Assembly: GCA_023451825.1 (NCBI GenBank)
Contig: JAEXYA010000072.1
Coordinates: 12,244 to 76,243, forward strand
Direction of reading: 5' to 3'
Length of the DNA: 64,000 nt
From: Pseudomonadota bacterium
GTDB taxonomy: Bacteria > Pseudomonadota > Alphaproteobacteria > Rhizobiales > Xanthobacteraceae
The position numbers and the translations under genes were made by a program. The stretch's first letter is position 1; the number at the start of each line of letters is the position of its first letter. Shown piece after piece: positions 61,780 through 64,000 of the stretch. The notes under the pieces were generated by a model. It saw nothing but the letters and a program-made list of their open reading frames with translations. It searched no databases and had not been told where the DNA came from.

Positions 61780-64000
61780 TTACCACTGATAGCGGATCGT
61801 TCCGAGCGTCGTGCGGCCATTGCCGTAGAAGCACTGGGTGAGCGAGGCGCAGGCGGAAACATAGGTCTTGTTGGTGATGTTGGTCATGTTCACCGCCAGT
61901 TTCCAACCCTTGAGCTGCGGCGAGGCGCCGGCCAGATCGTAATGCAGCGCCAGGTCGCCCAGCGTGTAGGCCGGCACGATCAGCGCCGCCGAATTGGCGG
62001 AGTCACCGAAGGATGCGCCGACATAGCGGACGCCGCCGCCAAAGCCGAAGCCGGCGAGCGGGCCGTTCTGGAAGGTGTAGTCCATCCAAAGCGACGCGGT
62101 GTTCGACGGGGCACCGACCGGGGTCTTGCCCTGGATAGCAACCGCGCCGCCGCTGACCGGCTGGCCTGCCGTATTCAGCACGTAGCTCGTCGCGGTCTGG
62201 TTGCTTTCAGTGACGCGAATATTGGTGTGCGAATAAGCAGCGATGACGTCGAAGCCCGGCTGCAACGTCACCTTGCCCGAGAGTTCGATGCCGTTGGACC
62301 GCACCTGCCCGAGCTGGGTCTGGCAGAAGGTCGTGCCGGCAGCAGCGGTGCAAGGATAGGCAGACGAAAGACGCGCAGTATCCCATGCCAGGACATTGTT
62401 CTGCGTGATGTCGAAATAGGACAGCATGAAGAAACCGTTCAGGCCGAGCGGCTGATATTTGATGCCCGCTTCATACTGCTCGCCCGTGGTCGGAACGAAT
62501 GCCTTGCCCGTATAGTCTGTGCCGACGGTCACGCTGGGTTCGAACGACGTCGAATAGCTCGCATAGGGCGCAAAGCCGTTCTCGAACTCGTAGGTCGCAC
62601 CGACGCGCCAGGTCGCCGCCGAGTCGGACGGACGCACCGTGGTGGTGGTGGTCGGGGTCACAATCCGCGTCGATGCATTGGCCCAATCCTGGCGCACGCC
62701 GGCGACGACATTCAGTTTGCCGATCCGGACCTGATCCTGCAGATAAATGCCGGTCTGCTCGCGATCGGTGTTGTTCTGCGAGTTGATGGCCGGCGCAGCG
62801 ATATTGGCATAGGTCGGATTCAGATAGTTCACATAGGTCGCAGCACCGGTCCCGTACCGGGCATTGGCCGACGTATTCTGATAATCGAGACCGACCAGGA
62901 CGGTGTGGTGCAGCCAACCCGTCGAGAATTTTGCCTCGGCCTGGCTATCGACTGCGAAGGCTTTCAGCTGTTCGAGATAGTTCGTGCTGGTGCGCGCGAT
63001 ACATGTGGTGTTGGCCACGCCGGCGCCGCACGAATTGGCGGCGGTCGCATAGCCGGTGACCGACAGCGCCTTGAAGTCGCTGGTGACTTCCATATAGCGC
63101 AGGTTCTGGCGAACCGCCCAGGTCTCGTTGAAGTGATGTTCGAACTCGTAGCCGACCGAGGTCTGCTCGCGCGAATACGTATTCACGTTGGGATTGCCGG
63201 AGAAGAAGTTCTTCGGAATCTGCTGTCCGCTCGCATTCGGCAGCAAGGTTCCGACAGCTGGCAGCCAGTTCGGCTGATAGCTCGACGGATCCTTCGTGTA
63301 GCTCGCATGCACCGTCAGCGTCGTGTCGGTCGATGGGCGCCAGGTGATCATGGGCGCGAACATCTGGCGTTCGGTCGTGGTGTAGTTGACTTCCGTATCC
63401 GCCTTGCGGCCAAGGCCGATCAGGCGATACAACAGGTCGCCTTCCTTGGTCAGCGGACCGCTGATGTCGAAGCCGCCTTCGATGCGATTATGGTCGCCGA
63501 AGCGGGTGAAGACCTCGCCCTGCGCCTTCTCCGTGGGGCGCTTGCTGATCAGATTGACCATGCCGCCAAGGTTGTTCTGCCCGTACAGGACCGAAGCCGG
63601 TCCGCGCAGAACTTCGACACGCTCGAGCAGGAACGGATCGACCGATGGCATCGCGTAGGACACGCCACGCGGCATGCGCAGGCCGTCCCAGAAATGCAGG
63701 TAGTTGGCGGCGCCGCCGAAGCCGCCGAAGCCGCGGATGAAAACGTTGTCGAAGCGATCGCCGACACGGGTTTCCGACACCACGCCGGGCTCGTAGCGCA
63801 GCGCTTCCGCCACGCTGCGCGCGCCCTGCTGCGAGATCTGGTCCTTGGTCACCACGGTGATCGACTGCGGGCTCGCCATGATCGACGTATCGGTCTTGCT
63901 GCCGGTCCCCGAACGCTTGGCGACGATGCCCTGCACCGGTCCGCGCGCGGTCTCGCGCGGCGCCACTTCGACGGCCGGCGGCGGCGCTGCCACGGTGCGG
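61780..64000 (-). CDS. TonB-dependent ferric-siderophore receptor (5' end outside window)
   Basis: About 740 residues visible; the frame remains open at the right edge, so the signal peptide and TonB box are missing. The plug domain contains SPQSITVVTKDQI, ARSVAEALRYEPGVVSE, FIRGFGG and ERVEVLRGPASVLYGQNNLGG (in part); the barrel ends in GRTTLGTIRYQW with a terminal aromatic residue. The pattern is that of FhuA/FcuA-type hydroxamate-siderophore receptors. First visible gene of the iron-uptake operon and probably repressed by iron through elements beyond the window. Confidence 0.93.
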   Translation of the reverse strand, partial: RTVAAPPPAVEVAPRETARGPVQGIVAKRSGTGSKTDTSIMASPQSITVVTKDQISQQGARSVAEALRYEPGVVSETRVGDRFDNVFIRGFGGFGGAANYLHFWDGLRMPRGVSYAMPSVDPFLLERVEVLRGPASVLYGQNNLGGMVNLISKRPTEKAQGEVFTRFGDHNRIEGGFDISGPLTKEGDLLYRLIGLGRKADTEVNYTTTERQMFAPMITWRPSTDTTLTVHASYTKDPSSYQPNWLPAVGTLLPNASGQQIPKNFFSGNPNVNTYSREQTSVGYEFEHHFNETWAVRQNLRYMEVTSDFKALSVTGYATAANSCGAGVANTTCIARTSTNYLEQLKAFAVDSQAEAKFSTGWLHHTVLVGLDYQNTSANARYGTGAATYVNYLNPTYANIAAPAINSQNNTDREQTGIYLQDQVRIGKLNVVAGVRQDWANASTRIVTPTTTTTVRPSDSAATWRVGATYEFENGFAPYASYSTSFEPSVTVGTDYTGKAFVPTTGEQYEAGIKYQPLGLNGFFMLSYFDITQNNVLAWDTARLSSAYPCTAAAGTTFCQTQLGQVRSNGIELSGKVTLQPGFDVIAAYSHTNIRVTESNQTATSYVLNTAGQPVSGGAVAIQGKTPVGAPSNTASLWMDYTFQNGPLAGFGFGGGVRYVGASFGDSANSAALIVPAYTLGDLALHYDLAGASPQLKGWKLAVNMTNITNKTYVSACASLTQCFYGNGRTTLGTIRYQW

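Overview
The window is a high-GC alphaproteobacterial chromosome segment. It most resembles the Bradyrhizobium / Rhodopseudomonas / Tardiphaga group (Nitrobacteraceae). The support is the gene families present, an FNR/FixK-type regulator next to TTGAT-N4-ATCAA boxes, REP-like palindromes with a GGGGAGAGGTT core, many small secreted proteins typical of that group, and overlapping catabolic and ABC-transport operons. The assignment is inferred from gene content only. No rRNA is present; there is one tRNA (Gln).

Layout. 1-6944: the end of an MFS transporter, then small secreted or membrane proteins (LprI-like, Cys-rich, GCG-repeat, HXXEE) with a DUF4403 protein and a secreted lipase-like hydrolase. 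7187-13996: a decayed accessory segment with a frameshifted tyrosine recombinase, a very large filamentous-haemagglutinin-type exoprotein that has lost its 5' end, and a regulator remnant.

14011-35828: a large nitrogen-compound catabolic region in two opposed blocks. The minus-strand operon encodes a peptide/nickel-type ABC importer, atzG, atzE, atzH and a GntR regulator. Allophanate hydrolase (atzF) is divergent from it. The plus-strand operon encodes a cyclic-amide metallohydrolase, a three-subunit molybdenum hydroxylase (the 2Fe-2S subunit fused to a CoxG domain), a branched-chain-type ABC importer and a Rieske protein, with a divergent MarR. Both blocks carry a consensus sigma-54 -24/-12 promoter, and a perfect 24-bp palindrome overlaps the predicted start point of the plus-strand one. 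Together they look like a nitrogen-controlled pathway that oxidises an N-heterocycle, opens its ring and releases ammonia and CO2 through carboxybiuret/allophanate-like intermediates. The substrate cannot be read from the sequence.

36810-43605: an RTX protein made almost entirely of 42 uninterrupted nonapeptides, its type I secretion ATPase and membrane-fusion protein, a LuxR-type regulator and an M23 peptidase. 44151-45828: a tRNA-Gln gene whose 3' half is duplicated 1.6 kb away. It brackets a low-GC micro-island holding a tiny membrane protein translationally coupled to a 349-aa protein of unknown function; both carry a Q[AS]GRD motif. This is the best candidate here for an undescribed (possibly defence) system.

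46079-57867: housekeeping and metabolic genes (acyl-CoA dehydrogenase, enoyl-CoA hydratase, 5'-nucleotidase, L,D-transpeptidase, IlvD/Edd dehydratase, phosphoglucomutase), then an FNR-type oxygen regulator facing a small gene across two FNR boxes, and a ketopantoate-reductase-like protein. 57896-64000: an iron-siderophore uptake operon (TonB receptor, esterase, binding protein, permease, ATPase) running off the right edge.
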